A stretch of DNA of 41,183 nt from the IMG/VR virus record IMGVR_UViG_3300025769_000271, positions 1 through 41,183 of that record; one strand, written 5' to 3'. Shown here in pieces: positions 1 to 7,956 of the stretch (position 1 is the first letter of the stretch; every line of letters starts with the position of its first letter). This stretch comes from a virus. The notes under the pieces were generated by a model. The model was not told the origin of the DNA. It saw only the letters and a program-made list of their open reading frames with translations, and searched no databases. A program made the translations under genes and the position numbers.

Positions 1-114
1 AGATGCTAAACGCGCTGGAATGGATATAGCACTATTAACAGAGGATTTCTTTATCGACTCACATTGGATTGCCCCTCAGAAGCTGGCTGAGTTTTATAAA
101 CGTGTACTTAATTA
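1..114 (+). repeat. Direct repeat, copy 1 (identical to 35753-35866)
   Basis: Bases 1-114 are identical to 35753-35866 (offset 35752). Similarity stops abruptly at the endolysin stop codon, after which the two HNH genes differ. The repeat may extend further left beyond the window. Confidence 0.95.
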
Positions 115-115
115 G
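2..115 (+). CDS. C-terminal end of amidase-like endolysin, cut by window start
   Basis: This is the last 37 codons of a gene whose complete copy lies at 35298-35867. The two are identical at DNA level over the first 114 bases of the window. The fragment keeps the motif LLTEDFF, which holds the glutamate I read as the catalytic residue of an Amidase_3-type N-acetylmuramoyl-L-alanine amidase. It ends in TAG where the full copy ends in TAA followed by the next ATG. The missing 5' part is due to the window edge, not to a mutation. Confidence 0.75.
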   Translation, partial: DAKRAGMDIALLTEDFFIDSHWIAPQKLAEFYKRVLN

Positions 116-347
116 GTGTTTAATATGCTCGGCACCCGCAGAGATTCACCATCTTTACACTAGAAAGGCATATCCTGAGCATATAGATGCTAAATGGAAC
201 CACTTAGAGTTATGTAGGACCCACCACACGCAGATCCACGCTATAGGTAGAACGACCTTCATAAAGAAGTATAGGTTAGAGGATTATTTTAACGAGAAGG
301 GTTGGGAGCAGTGCCAACTCTCTAATAAATGGATAAAGCCAATATAG
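102..347 (+). CDS. HNHc_6-like small nuclease, start uncertain
   Basis: A protein of about 80 residues with a CLIC zinc knuckle, the motif AEIHH and a later LCRTHHTQIH segment, the pattern of phage HNHc_6/DUF968-type nucleases often found near recombination genes. It is the counterpart of 35867-36139: both end in LSNKWI(K/R)P. The counterpart starts with about 12 extra residues from an ATG overlapping the endolysin stop. Here no ATG exists; the only usual starts in frame are GTG at 102 and TTG at 69, both inside the upstream gene and without a clear ribosome site. The N-terminus therefore looks truncated or replaced exactly where the 114-nt identical repeat ends. Function by motif only. Confidence 0.6.
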   Translation: MYLIRCLICSAPAEIHHLYTRKAYPEHIDAKWNHLELCRTHHTQIHAIGRTTFIKKYRLEDYFNEKGWEQCQLSNKWIKPI

Positions 348-355
348 GTAACAAT

Positions 356-381
356 AGATTATCTATCAGGGTTAATAATCT
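356..381. promoter_or_regulatory. 7-bp inverted repeat before small gene
   Basis: AGATTAT (356-362) and ATAATCT (375-381) form a perfect inverted repeat with a 12-nt loop. It lies directly before the ribosome site AGAGGA of the gene at 391. It could be an operator or a weak hairpin; no poly-T follows. It is absent from the second copy of this region, which lacks the gene too. Confidence 0.35.
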
Positions 382-390
382 AGAGGACTT

Positions 391-576
391 ATGGAAACAA
401 AAGATAAAGAATTTTTGAATGACCTTATAACAACTATTCGTTCTTTTAGTAATGAAGAACTTAATAAAAACTATTTATGGAACCTAATAGAAGTTATGCA
501 AACAGAGGCTAATGACCATGGAGATAGGGCTATATTAAAAGTCGAATCTCTATATAGAAGATTAGCGGAATTATAG
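391..576 (+). CDS. Small hypothetical protein (61 aa)
   Basis: ATG preceded by AGAGGA seven bases upstream. The product is short, charged and predicted mostly helical, with no recognisable motif. It is present only in the left version of the duplicated region: the right version (36140-36181) passes straight from the HNH gene to the next small gene. It is therefore an accessory gene that differs between the two genotypes. Confidence 0.6.
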   Translation: METKDKEFLNDLITTIRSFSNEELNKNYLWNLIEVMQTEANDHGDRAILKVESLYRRLAEL

Positions 577-624
577 ATAATTATATATCATCTACCAAAA
601 CCGTCAGTCTTTTGACCCCTTAAT

Positions 625-658
625 TTGACAACATACTCCAATGCCTTGAAACTTTAAT
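625..658 (+). promoter_or_regulatory. Conserved TTGACA element before metallophosphoesterase
   Basis: TTGACA at 625-630 is kept in the second copy (36146-36151) at exactly the same distance (9 nt) from the shared AATGCC block, although the bases around it differ. A -35 role is possible, but the best -10-like sequence, TTTAAT, is 22 nt away, which is too long for a normal sigma-70 promoter. The conservation is seen; the promoter role is a guess. Confidence 0.3.
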
Positions 659-1455
659 CTGTGATTAAGAAAAAAGAAAAGGTGTATATCTCATTCAATC
701 AATTTTCTGATAACAGGAAGAAGTATCTTCAAAAGTTAGTGTCAGGGGAAATAGAAATCTATCTCATTAGTAATGACTACCCACCTTTGAAATTATGTTT
801 AGCCGAACTTAGTTAGAAGGGAGCTAAAATTGAACTCGAAAAGGATATTGGTTCTCAATGATGTTCATGCGCCCTTCCATGATTCAAAGCTAATAACCAT
901 AGAGGGTAGAGGTTTAGTTCTCGATGTTGCTAAAGATATAAACGTAGATGAAATTATAATTAATGGTGACCTTTTAGATTTTTACTCCATTAATAGCCAC
1001 GGTGCTAAACACCCCGATATTCAACAAAAGCTAGAAGATGAACTGATCTGGGGAAGAGAGTTCATCGAACACCTAAGAAATCGCTTCAACTGTAAAATTA
1101 CATTTATATTTGGGAACCACGAATGGAGATTAGATCGCTTTATATTAAACAATGCCCCTATGGTTTGGGGGTTATTGAGTCTTAAAAACTTCATGGAGCT
1201 AGAAAGATTTGAAATAGATTATTTGGAGTATAACGATGCCTATAGAGTACATGATAGTAATTTGTTTATTCAACATTCTCCACCATCTTACGGTGTTAAT
1301 GGTGCTAGAACTTCACTACTTAAAAAACTCGACTCTTCACATATCTACGGCTGTACTCATCGTATGCAACACGCTGCTGTTACTGGACATAGTGGTGAAC
1401 TATACAACGCCTGGTTCAATGGGTGGCTGGGTTCCGTAGATGAAACTCAAGAGCA
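641..1455 (+). repeat. Near-identical block, copy 1 (matches 36162-36976)
   Basis: This block matches 36162-36976 at offset 35521 with only two differences (659 C/T and 705 T/C). Bases 706-1455 are perfectly identical (750 nt). Left of it the copies differ in gene content; right of it they differ at about every second codon. It spans a 51-residue gene and most of the metallophosphoesterase. Confidence 0.95.
661..816 (+). CDS. Small conserved protein (51 aa), GTG start
   Basis: An open frame from GTG to TAG, 51 residues, basic at the N-terminus (MIKKKEK) and with the segment YLISNDYPPLKL. It occurs identically at 36182-36337. The single base difference inside it (position 705) is synonymous in this frame (TTT/TTC), which mildly supports coding. 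It sits 13 bases before the metallophosphoesterase. No family recognised. No strong ribosome site before the GTG, so the start is tentative. Confidence 0.5.
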   Translation: MIKKKEKVYISFNQFSDNRKKYLQKLVSGEIEIYLISNDYPPLKLCLAELS

Positions 1456-1606
1456 CAAGAGGGTTTTCTCGTATGCTAAAGGTCACGAGAACTGGCAAAA
1501 GTGTTTCTCTATAGTAAACCTAATAGACGACAGGGAGTATCACGTTCAACAGGTTCCGATTATAAACAATAGATGCGTTGTAGATGGACAGCTTTATGAG
1601 GCTTAG
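830..1606 (+). CDS. Calcineurin-like metallophosphoesterase
   Basis: A 258-residue two-metal phosphoesterase. Motifs in order: D11-V-H13, NGDLLD (G46-D47), GNHE (95-98), H149 in FIQHS, and GCTH (174-177), which together give the usual metal ligands of the calcineurin-like fold. The substrate is unknown; phage members are variously linked to nucleotides, nucleic acids or protein phosphates. TTG start preceded by AAGGGAG. A second copy at 36351-37127 encodes the same protein residue for residue, although the last 150 bases differ at about 24 codons, all silently. That points to strong purifying selection. It lies between the endolysin/HNH genes and the ParB-methyltransferase in both copies. Confidence 0.85.
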   Translation: MNSKRILVLNDVHAPFHDSKLITIEGRGLVLDVAKDINVDEIIINGDLLDFYSINSHGAKHPDIQQKLEDELIWGREFIEHLRNRFNCKITFIFGNHEWRLDRFILNNAPMVWGLLSLKNFMELERFEIDYLEYNDAYRVHDSNLFIQHSPPSYGVNGARTSLLKKLDSSHIYGCTHRMQHAAVTGHSGELYNAWFNGWLGSVDETQEHKRVFSYAKGHENWQKCFSIVNLIDDREYHVQQVPIINNRCVVDGQLYEA

Positions 1607-1818
1607 GTATGTGGCACTCATTATTGTACTTTCTCAATGCGTTATTACACCTTCAAAAGATGTCAGATATGGATACAAGGAATGTCTTATCACCGAATTT
1701 CAGAACATCAACGGGGTCACCTTTGAAACCTGCTACCTGTATTCAAGTGACTAGAATCTACATTGTTGACTTTAGGGGTAAAAAACTAAAGACTAAATAC
1801 TACGTTAAAAACTCTTAG
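1596..1818 (+). CDS. Small exported-type protein with possible +1 frameshift extension
   Basis: ATG at 1596 overlaps the end of the phosphoesterase gene in another frame and opens a 52-residue ORF ending at TAG 1752-1754. It has a hydrophobic N-terminus and a cysteine (VLSQC) like a degenerate lipobox, then KDVRYGYKECLITEF. The counterpart at 37117-37272 keeps KECLITE and NGVTFETCYLY-type segments, so this frame is real. Beyond the stop, the +1 frame continues as IYIVDF and reaches TAG at 1816-1818; the right copy does the same (VYIVDF, same length of 21 codons). Programmed frameshift, an ancestral frameshift, or two tiny ORFs are all possible. Export is inferred from the hydrophobic start only. 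Confidence 0.5.
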
Positions 1819-1827
1819 GGAGTAGAT

Positions 1828-3132
1828 ATGGAATCAGGTTCCACCGAGATTAGATCAAAAGAAATCCAGTTAGTTAACATCAACGAATTAATCCCCTACG
1901 AAAAGAATATGAACTCACACTCGCCTGAGCAAATCGATAGGCTGTGTAAATTGATTGAGTATCAGGGATTTCGAGATCCTTTAATTGTTCAAAGGGGAAC
2001 TAATCGTATCGCGTGTGGTCACGGTAGGTGGGAATGCGCTAAGAAGTTAGGCATGGTAGAGGTTCCTGTTATTTACCAGGAGTTTGAATCAGAGGAGCAA
2101 TTCTATTCCTTTGTTGTTAGTCATAACGCCATAGCTGAATGGTCAATATTAGACCTGGGGCAAATTAACACTGATATTATCGATCTAGGTCCTGAGCTTG
2201 ATATTGAAATGCTCGGCTTAAAAGACTTCGAGGTTGAACCGCTTGATAGGTTAGACCCTCAGTCAGATGAGGACGCTGTCCCCGAAGTTGAACACCCGAT
2301 TACTAGGCGGGGTGATGTTTGGCTCCTGGGGAATCATAGAGCTATGTGCGGTGATAGCACAATGATTGATGATGTGGATAAGTTAATGGCGGGGGAAAAG
2401 GCTGATATGGTTTTTACTGACCCGCCCTATGGGATAAGTTTAGGGTTTGAAACACCGGAGCAAGCCAAGGCAAGAAACAGAAGAACAGATGGTCTTGTTG
2501 TTAAAAACGATGACTTGCAGGACGGTGATTTACAGGAGTTACTTACAGACTCATTAGCTCTTTCAACAGCAAACCTTAAGTCCGGTGGTGCTTTTTATAT
2601 ATGTAGTCCGATAGATAAAGAGGTGAGAAAGTTCATACAGGCTTGTGAGGACAATGACCTTCATTACCAAAGCGGTTTGGTTTGGAATAAATCTAGTCTT
2701 TGCTTGTCGAGACATGACTACCACCCAAAACATGAGATTATACATTACGGTTGGAAAAAAGGGGCTGCGCATAATTGGTACGCCGATAGGAAACAAACAA
2801 GCGTCTACGACTTCGATAAACCGTCAAGGTCTGAAAACCACCCAACAAGCAAACCTGTTGATTTGGTTTCTTATTATATTGGAAATGTTAGCAAGTCTGG
2901 AAACCTTGTTATTGATTCATTTCTCGGCTCCGGTTCCACATTAATCGCCTGTGAGAAAACCAACCGTAAATGCTACGGCATGGAACTAGATGAAAAATAC
3001 TGTGATGTGATTATAAAGCGTTGGGAAGAGTACACCGGAAATAAAGCCACGCTAGAGGCAACAGGTCAGACTTATGCTGAACTAAGGGTAGAGAGAGATG
3101 ATGACGCGGAACCGAACGGTATTAAAGAATGA
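1828..3132 (+). CDS. ParB-like domain fused to DNA adenine/N4-cytosine methyltransferase
   Basis: 434 residues. Residues about 14-110 form a ParB/Srx-type nuclease-like domain (ELIPYEKN, then GHGRWECAKKLG). Residues about 155-425 form a beta-class amino-methyltransferase: catalytic DPPY at 198-201, then the variable recognition region, then the S-adenosylmethionine motif FLGSGST at 365-371. It would methylate phage DNA, perhaps for anti-restriction or to mark DNA for packaging (inference from its place before terS). Start ATG with GGGAG 7 nt upstream. Its stop overlaps the terS ATG (ATGA). The homolog at 37834-39072 shares both ends but not the middle recognition region. Confidence 0.88.
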   Translation: MESGSTEIRSKEIQLVNINELIPYEKNMNSHSPEQIDRLCKLIEYQGFRDPLIVQRGTNRIACGHGRWECAKKLGMVEVPVIYQEFESEEQFYSFVVSHNAIAEWSILDLGQINTDIIDLGPELDIEMLGLKDFEVEPLDRLDPQSDEDAVPEVEHPITRRGDVWLLGNHRAMCGDSTMIDDVDKLMAGEKADMVFTDPPYGISLGFETPEQAKARNRRTDGLVVKNDDLQDGDLQELLTDSLALSTANLKSGGAFYICSPIDKEVRKFIQACEDNDLHYQSGLVWNKSSLCLSRHDYHPKHEIIHYGWKKGAAHNWYADRKQTSVYDFDKPSRSENHPTSKPVDLVSYYIGNVSKSGNLVIDSFLGSGSTLIACEKTNRKCYGMELDEKYCDVIIKRWEEYTGNKATLEATGQTYAELRVERDDDAEPNGIKE

Positions 3133-3515
3133 GCGCATCTAAATATGATGAATCTTACCCAGAGAGACTTATAGAGCACATGAGTAAGGGTTTGTCCTAT
3201 GAGTCATTCGGTGCTGTTGTTAATGTCGGAAAGACAACAATGTATGACTGGGAAGGGCGGCACCCAGAATGGAAAGAAGCCAAGGGTGTGGCATTTAATA
3301 AGGCTCAGATATTCCTCGAGCAAAGATTGGTGGCTAAAATATCAGGAAATGATGTTAAAGGGCTTAATGTAAAGGCGATCGACACGACACTTTTAATTTT
3401 CGCACTTAAAACAAGATTCCACGAGACATATGGAGATAAGACTAAATTAGAGCATAGTGGTGAGATCGTAATGCCGGACATAGGTTTTTATCGTGACAAA
3501 CCAGAGTCTTCTTAG
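3129..3515 (+). CDS. terS: Terminase small subunit candidate
   Basis: 128 residues directly before the large terminase, overlapping it by 23 bases. The N-terminal half reads as a helix-turn-helix (ESFGAVVNVGKTTMYDWEG), followed by a helical middle and a loose acidic tail, the usual plan of a DNA-recognising small terminase. Its role would be to recognise the packaging site and feed DNA to TerL. The protein at the same place in the second copy (39658-40005) is a different sequence, so the two genotypes use different packaging recognisers. Identity rests on position and HTH, not on close similarity. Confidence 0.75.
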   Translation: MSASKYDESYPERLIEHMSKGLSYESFGAVVNVGKTTMYDWEGRHPEWKEAKGVAFNKAQIFLEQRLVAKISGNDVKGLNVKAIDTTLLIFALKTRFHETYGDKTKLEHSGEIVMPDIGFYRDKPESS

Positions 3516-4728
3516 TTATCAGTTCGATACACTCGACTTATTAGATCAGTATAAATTTGTTTTACTACTAGGTGGAATTGGTAGTGGTAAATCACACACT
3601 GGCTCACCGTGGACTATTAAAAAATTTAGAGACTCATCGGACTCATTAGGTTTAATTACAGCAAACACCTACGGTCAGCTTCAAAAAGCAACACTCGCAT
3701 CACTGTTTAAGAATTATGTGGATTGGGGTATTCCCTTCTCGTATAATCAGCAAAAATCTCTATTAACTGTGGGTTATAAAAAGCAGTTTCTTTGTCTTGG
3801 TTTGGATAATTTTGACAACCATAGAGGTATAGAGGTTGGTGAATGGTGGGGTGATGAGGTTGCATATAATAAAGAAGAAGCCTTTGAGGTTATGTCAGGT
3901 AGGTTAAGGGATAAGCGTGGGAAGTTAGATGTTCTCTTTACAACAACACCCAAAGGGTTTAACTGGTTGTACCATTACTTTCACCCCGATGGCGACAATC
4001 ACAACCCTAAACTCTATCACTATGTAAAAGCTAAAACTCAATTCAATCATCACCTTCCAGATGGCTATGTGGATACCCTTCTTACTCAATATGACGAGAA
4101 ATTAATCCAGCAAGAATTAAACGGTGAGTTCGTCAATGTTACGAGTGGTAGGATTTATTATTCTTTTAATTCTGATATTAACTGTGCCCCTATTAAAAAA
4201 CACCCAAATTATCCATTATGGGTAGGAATGGATTTCAACCCTCACAAAATGTCAGCCGTAGTTGGTCAAGTAATTGATGGTGTACTGCATATTATAGATG
4301 AGATATTCGACACCTCACCAGGCTCAAACACTGAAAAAGTGTGTAGAGAGCTAATTTCAAGACACGGTCAAAAACTAACAATAGTTCCCGACTCTACTGG
4401 TAAGAAGGCAACATCTAACGCCTCCAGGTCAGATATTCAGATATTAAAAGACTACGGTTTTAACGTGAAAACAGCTACAAACCCCTTTCGAGTTGACAGA
4501 TATGCCGCTGTTAATGGAGCATTAAGTAAACAAAAGGTGGTCATAGACTCCAAACTCAAAAACTTGATTAAGGATTTAGAATCGGTGAGCTACAAGGAAG
4601 GCACAGATAAGCCAGAAGTTGATGATCCTATGCTAACTCACATGAGTGATGCGTTTGGTTACCTTGTTTACAGAACCGTTAATCCACTACTAAATAAACC
4701 ATCTAAAATCACAACATATCAAAGGTAA
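3493..4728 (+). CDS. terL: Terminase large subunit
   Basis: 411 residues: an N-terminal packaging ATPase with Walker A GGIGSGKS (27-34), an acidic pair after hydrophobic residues GEWWGDE (D121/E122, Walker B region) and the coupling motif TTTPKG (150-155), followed by an RNase H-fold nuclease beginning at MDFNPHK (D247). It drives DNA into the prohead and cuts the concatemer. GTG start inside terS. The copy at 40005-41183 is close in the nuclease half but clearly more diverged in the ATPase half, which suggests recombination inside the gene. Confidence 0.95.
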   Translation: MTNQSLLSYQFDTLDLLDQYKFVLLLGGIGSGKSHTGSPWTIKKFRDSSDSLGLITANTYGQLQKATLASLFKNYVDWGIPFSYNQQKSLLTVGYKKQFLCLGLDNFDNHRGIEVGEWWGDEVAYNKEEAFEVMSGRLRDKRGKLDVLFTTTPKGFNWLYHYFHPDGDNHNPKLYHYVKAKTQFNHHLPDGYVDTLLTQYDEKLIQQELNGEFVNVTSGRIYYSFNSDINCAPIKKHPNYPLWVGMDFNPHKMSAVVGQVIDGVLHIIDEIFDTSPGSNTEKVCRELISRHGQKLTIVPDSTGKKATSNASRSDIQILKDYGFNVKTATNPFRVDRYAAVNGALSKQKVVIDSKLKNLIKDLESVSYKEGTDKPEVDDPMLTHMSDAFGYLVYRTVNPLLNKPSKITTYQR

Positions 4729-4731
4729 TTC

Positions 4732-6282
4732 ATGGACTTGAATACACTAGAGGGTAGAAACCTCCTAATTGAACAAATCGCATCTACTGAGAACGTAAAG
4801 CGTAAAGCTCTTTCTCTTAGGCAAACTGAAATCTACGGGGATTACCTCTATAATCATGTTTGGGATAATATCGCTGGAAGATTTTCAGAACAGACAGCAT
4901 CTCAAATGCCTATTTGTGCTTACATTAATCTAGCTAGAAGGATTGTAAAAGCCGAGGCTTCTATTTATAAGGACGAGCCATTAAGAACATTCAGTGATGT
5001 ATCAGATGAACAGAACGAGGTGCTTCAAACTGTTTATAAAGAAATGATGGCTGATGTTAAGCTCATGCGCTCTAACGAGTCATTTAAGCTACAACAGCAA
5101 AACCACGTGATGATTGTTCCTAAAGACGGGAAGCTAATCATGAGGGTTTTAAGAAACCACCATATTGATTCTATTCAGGATCCCAATGACCCAGAGACAG
5201 CTATCGGTTATGTAATTAATAACTTTGATAGAACCTTCTTCTCAGATAATAGGCGTAGAGATAATCAGAATAATAGAACAGGTAGATTTAATCAGTTCAC
5301 CAACCAGAGAAACGATGCGATTGATGAAGTAATTGGTGATGAGGACGATTGGAAGAGTGTTAAGAAGCGTTACTTAGTATGGACTAAAGAGCATAACTTC
5401 ATTATGAACGGTAAAGGTGAGGTTGTATCTGAGACAGAAGAAAACCCTATCGGCATTGTTCCAATTATCGACATCTCCCAGGAGAAGGATTTTACCTATT
5501 GGGTTAAACAAGGTGATGCGATTGTAGATGCTACCCTAGATTATAATGTAACGATGAGTGATGTTGGTCATATCGTACAGAACCAAGGCTTCGCTCAGGC
5601 TTATATGATTGCCGATAAAGATATGATTCCCGATAACCTGCAAATCGGACCTAATAGCTTACTCCACCTTCCTATAGATCAGTCATCTGAACAACGCCCA
5701 GAATTTGGCTTTGCTCAAACAGGTGCTGATATTGAGGGTGGGTTAAAGTATGCCAATGATAAACTAATCGCATTCCTTACCAGTAGAGGATTAGACCCCG
5801 ATGTAGTTACTACCTCAACAGATGGTGGTGCTTCTAATAGTGGTGTTCAAGAGTTTCTAAGAATGATGAAACACTTCAAAGCCACTAAAGAGGATTACGC
5901 TACTTACCAACGTGCTGAAACCCAAATCTATGACATTATTAAATCATGGAACAACTTAGCACCCGAGTTATTAAATCCTAAATATACTACCTCTCAAATC
6001 TCAGAAGATTCAGAGCTAATGATTTCATACGCTGGTCCTGAGATGCTTCAAACAGAACAAGAGAAGGTTGACGTATGGGCTTCTAAGATTGAAGCGGGTG
6101 TTGCCTCCAGGGTAGATGCCATCATGAATTTAGAAGGGTTAGATAGAGAGAAAGCCATCGAAAGGCTCGAAGAAATAGACATGGACGATATGAATGGGAA
6201 TCAAGACACTAGGGGAGCCGATAACCAAGAAGATCAAACTAGATTTAACGGGTCTGAATCGGAGTCAGAAGAAGAGAGCTAA
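4732..6282 (+). CDS. Portal protein
   Basis: 516 residues, directly after terL, the standard place for the portal. Helical N-terminus, a beta-rich middle with the segments LRNHHIDSIQDPNDPETAIG and EENPIGIVPII typical of SPP1 gp6-like portals, and an acidic disordered C-terminus ending in repeated Glu/Ser. It forms the dodecameric ring through which DNA enters and to which the connector attaches. Family assigned from position, length and these segments; I cannot run a profile search. Confidence 0.88.
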   Translation: MDLNTLEGRNLLIEQIASTENVKRKALSLRQTEIYGDYLYNHVWDNIAGRFSEQTASQMPICAYINLARRIVKAEASIYKDEPLRTFSDVSDEQNEVLQTVYKEMMADVKLMRSNESFKLQQQNHVMIVPKDGKLIMRVLRNHHIDSIQDPNDPETAIGYVINNFDRTFFSDNRRRDNQNNRTGRFNQFTNQRNDAIDEVIGDEDDWKSVKKRYLVWTKEHNFIMNGKGEVVSETEENPIGIVPIIDISQEKDFTYWVKQGDAIVDATLDYNVTMSDVGHIVQNQGFAQAYMIADKDMIPDNLQIGPNSLLHLPIDQSSEQRPEFGFAQTGADIEGGLKYANDKLIAFLTSRGLDPDVVTTSTDGGASNSGVQEFLRMMKHFKATKEDYATYQRAETQIYDIIKSWNNLAPELLNPKYTTSQISEDSELMISYAGPEMLQTEQEKVDVWASKIEAGVASRVDAIMNLEGLDREKAIERLEEIDMDDMNGNQDTRGADNQEDQTRFNGSESESEEES

Positions 6283-6754
6283 GGAAGAAGCTGGAAGATT
6301 GATTGTAGAAGGTATTCAAGACCATCTTGACCAATCTAAAAGCCCTGTCTCTGGTGGGAGGTTTAAAAGACTCCTAAAAGATGGAACGCCCTCTCTTTTG
6401 TTTGAAGAAGGTGATCTAAGAAGTGCTATCGTTTCAAAGAACCGTAAGGGTGATGAAATAGAAGTGGGTGTCTTTAAGAGCTCAGAGTTAAAGAAAGCAT
6501 ATAACCATAATATCGGTGACACTCTTCCAGTTAGACAATTTATTCCAGATGTAGATCAGAACTTTAAAAACAAAATAGTCGAACCAGCTAAAAGAAAAAT
6601 AGAAGAACTAAAGGGCGGTGAGCGGGCTAACAATCAAAGAACCTTATCGTCTTTATTAGATGAGGCTTTTGAGAGTGCTGTAATTGAGAGTGAGTCAACA
6701 GGTAGCGGTATTGGTCTAACTATCGGCAACCTTCTGGAGAACTTAGATGGCTAA
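6194..6754 (+). CDS. Virion morphogenesis / tail-completion-like protein
   Basis: 186 residues, overlapping the portal end by 89 bases. The basic N-terminus, then a core with HNIGDTLPVRQFIP resembles the 'phage virion morphogenesis' family (Mu gpG-like, PF05069), where a conserved H-x-G...RPF segment is typical. Such proteins act late in head or tail joining. ATG at 6194; a later start is possible because of the long overlap with the portal reading frame. The C-terminus is acidic. Confidence 0.6.
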   Translation: MGIKTLGEPITKKIKLDLTGLNRSQKKRAKEEAGRLIVEGIQDHLDQSKSPVSGGRFKRLLKDGTPSLLFEEGDLRSAIVSKNRKGDEIEVGVFKSSELKKAYNHNIGDTLPVRQFIPDVDQNFKNKIVEPAKRKIEELKGGERANNQRTLSSLLDEAFESAVIESESTGSGIGLTIGNLLENLDG

Positions 6755-7283
6755 AACCAGGATAGGTAAAGGGTTAAAAGATTTACTTACCAAGAAGCCT
6801 AAAAAACTGGCTCTTAAAGCTCTTAATAATCCTAAGTTAGCTAACCGCATTAAAAACAGGCTATTACTACCAATTAAAAAAGATGGAACCCTACCTAGTG
6901 GTAAAAGTGTCAAAGGATTGGCTGACTCAACTATTGAAAGGCGTAAAAGATTAGCCACGGTAAACAGAACATCAAGATTCTATAGTGCCGCCACCTCTAA
7001 TCTCACCTTTACAGGTAAGTTTCTCAACTCATTTAAGGCTAAAATAGAACAGAAGGGTAAAAAGGTAGAGTTCTCGGCTTTTCCAACTAACGACCATAAA
7101 CCCTATAAGGGTGTTAAGGGTAAGAAGATAGGGAAACTAATAACTAACGAGGCTCTAGGTCAGTATCTTATAGATGGTGGACGGGATTACACGGTCATTA
7201 GTGAAGAAAATCAAAAAGCTATAGCAAAGTCGATGAAATCGGCAATATTAAAAGAGTTCAAATTGAACTTGAAACGCAAATAA
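6747..7283 (+). CDS. Basic structural/connector protein, function uncertain
   Basis: 178 residues, strongly basic N-terminal half (KKPKKLALK and following). The C-terminal part, LTFTGKFLNSF and later ALGQYLIDGGRDY, resembles small neck or tail-completion proteins, but I cannot name a family. It overlaps the previous gene by 8 bases and precedes the scaffold, so a head or neck role is likely. Confidence 0.55.
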   Translation: MAKTRIGKGLKDLLTKKPKKLALKALNNPKLANRIKNRLLLPIKKDGTLPSGKSVKGLADSTIERRKRLATVNRTSRFYSAATSNLTFTGKFLNSFKAKIEQKGKKVEFSAFPTNDHKPYKGVKGKKIGKLITNEALGQYLIDGGRDYTVISEENQKAIAKSMKSAILKEFKLNLKRK

Positions 7284-7311
7284 TTGACACTACAGTCAAA
7301 GGAGAATTAAA

Positions 7312-7935
7312 ATGTCAGAAGAAACCAACAACGCTCAGGGCGAACTCGATCAGGCTAATGGCTTAGATGAGGGTGGTAATTTAAACAGCGTCGATAAGAT
7401 GCCTGAAGATAACCAACTTGCTTATGAGACCTACAAAAAAGCATTATCTCAACGTCATAAATTTAAAGAGAAAGCTGACGCTTTAGAAGCTCAACTTGAG
7501 CAGTTAAAGCAACGTGAACTCGAAGCAGAAGGTAAATCTAAGGAAAAGGCTGACTACTGGAAGAACAAAGCAACCGAACTAGAGGATAAATACCAAAAGA
7601 CTCAAGCCCAATACGGCTGGAATCAGGTTAAGTCCCAATTATCTAGTGAGCTTTTAAAGAACGGTTGTGTAGATCCAGAGGTAGCAATCACACTTATTGA
7701 TAAAACAGAGCTTGACAGTGTCGAAGTTAATGACGACTTCACTGTTAGCACTCAGGATTTAACGAGAATCGTTGACTCACTTAAAAGAGACCAGCGCACT
7801 CAGAAGATTCGCCTGTTTGGAGGTCCAGTTGGAGTAAATGATATGGTTCCTGCGAGTGATAATAACTTTAAGGAAAAAGAGAAAGACCTATCGCAACTAA
7901 GCAGCGATGAGTTGATCGAAGAAATGAGAAAATAG
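7312..7935 (+). CDS. Capsid scaffold protein candidate
   Basis: 207 residues, very charged. Residues about 40-100 are a coiled coil rich in Lys, Glu, Gln and Ala; the C-terminus is charged (ending SSDELIEEMRK). Position directly before the major capsid gene and this composition match phage scaffolds. Good ribosome site AAAGGAG before ATG. No separate prohead protease gene is visible nearby, so scaffold removal may not need one or may use host enzymes (inference). Confidence 0.75.
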   Translation: MSEETNNAQGELDQANGLDEGGNLNSVDKMPEDNQLAYETYKKALSQRHKFKEKADALEAQLEQLKQRELEAEGKSKEKADYWKNKATELEDKYQKTQAQYGWNQVKSQLSSELLKNGCVDPEVAITLIDKTELDSVEVNDDFTVSTQDLTRIVDSLKRDQRTQKIRLFGGPVGVNDMVPASDNNFKEKEKDLSQLSSDELIEEMRK

Positions 7936-7956
7936 CTAAAATTATAAGGAGATAAT

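Noticed and set aside
1236-1439. 67-codon ORF inside the phosphoesterase gene (and its copy at 36757-36960)
   Set aside because: It lies in another frame of a clear enzyme gene, has no ribosome site, and is identical in both copies only because the whole block is identical.
7284-7313. TTGACA before the scaffold gene as a promoter
   Set aside because: The matching -10 would fall on the start codon itself, leaving no leader for the ribosome site.
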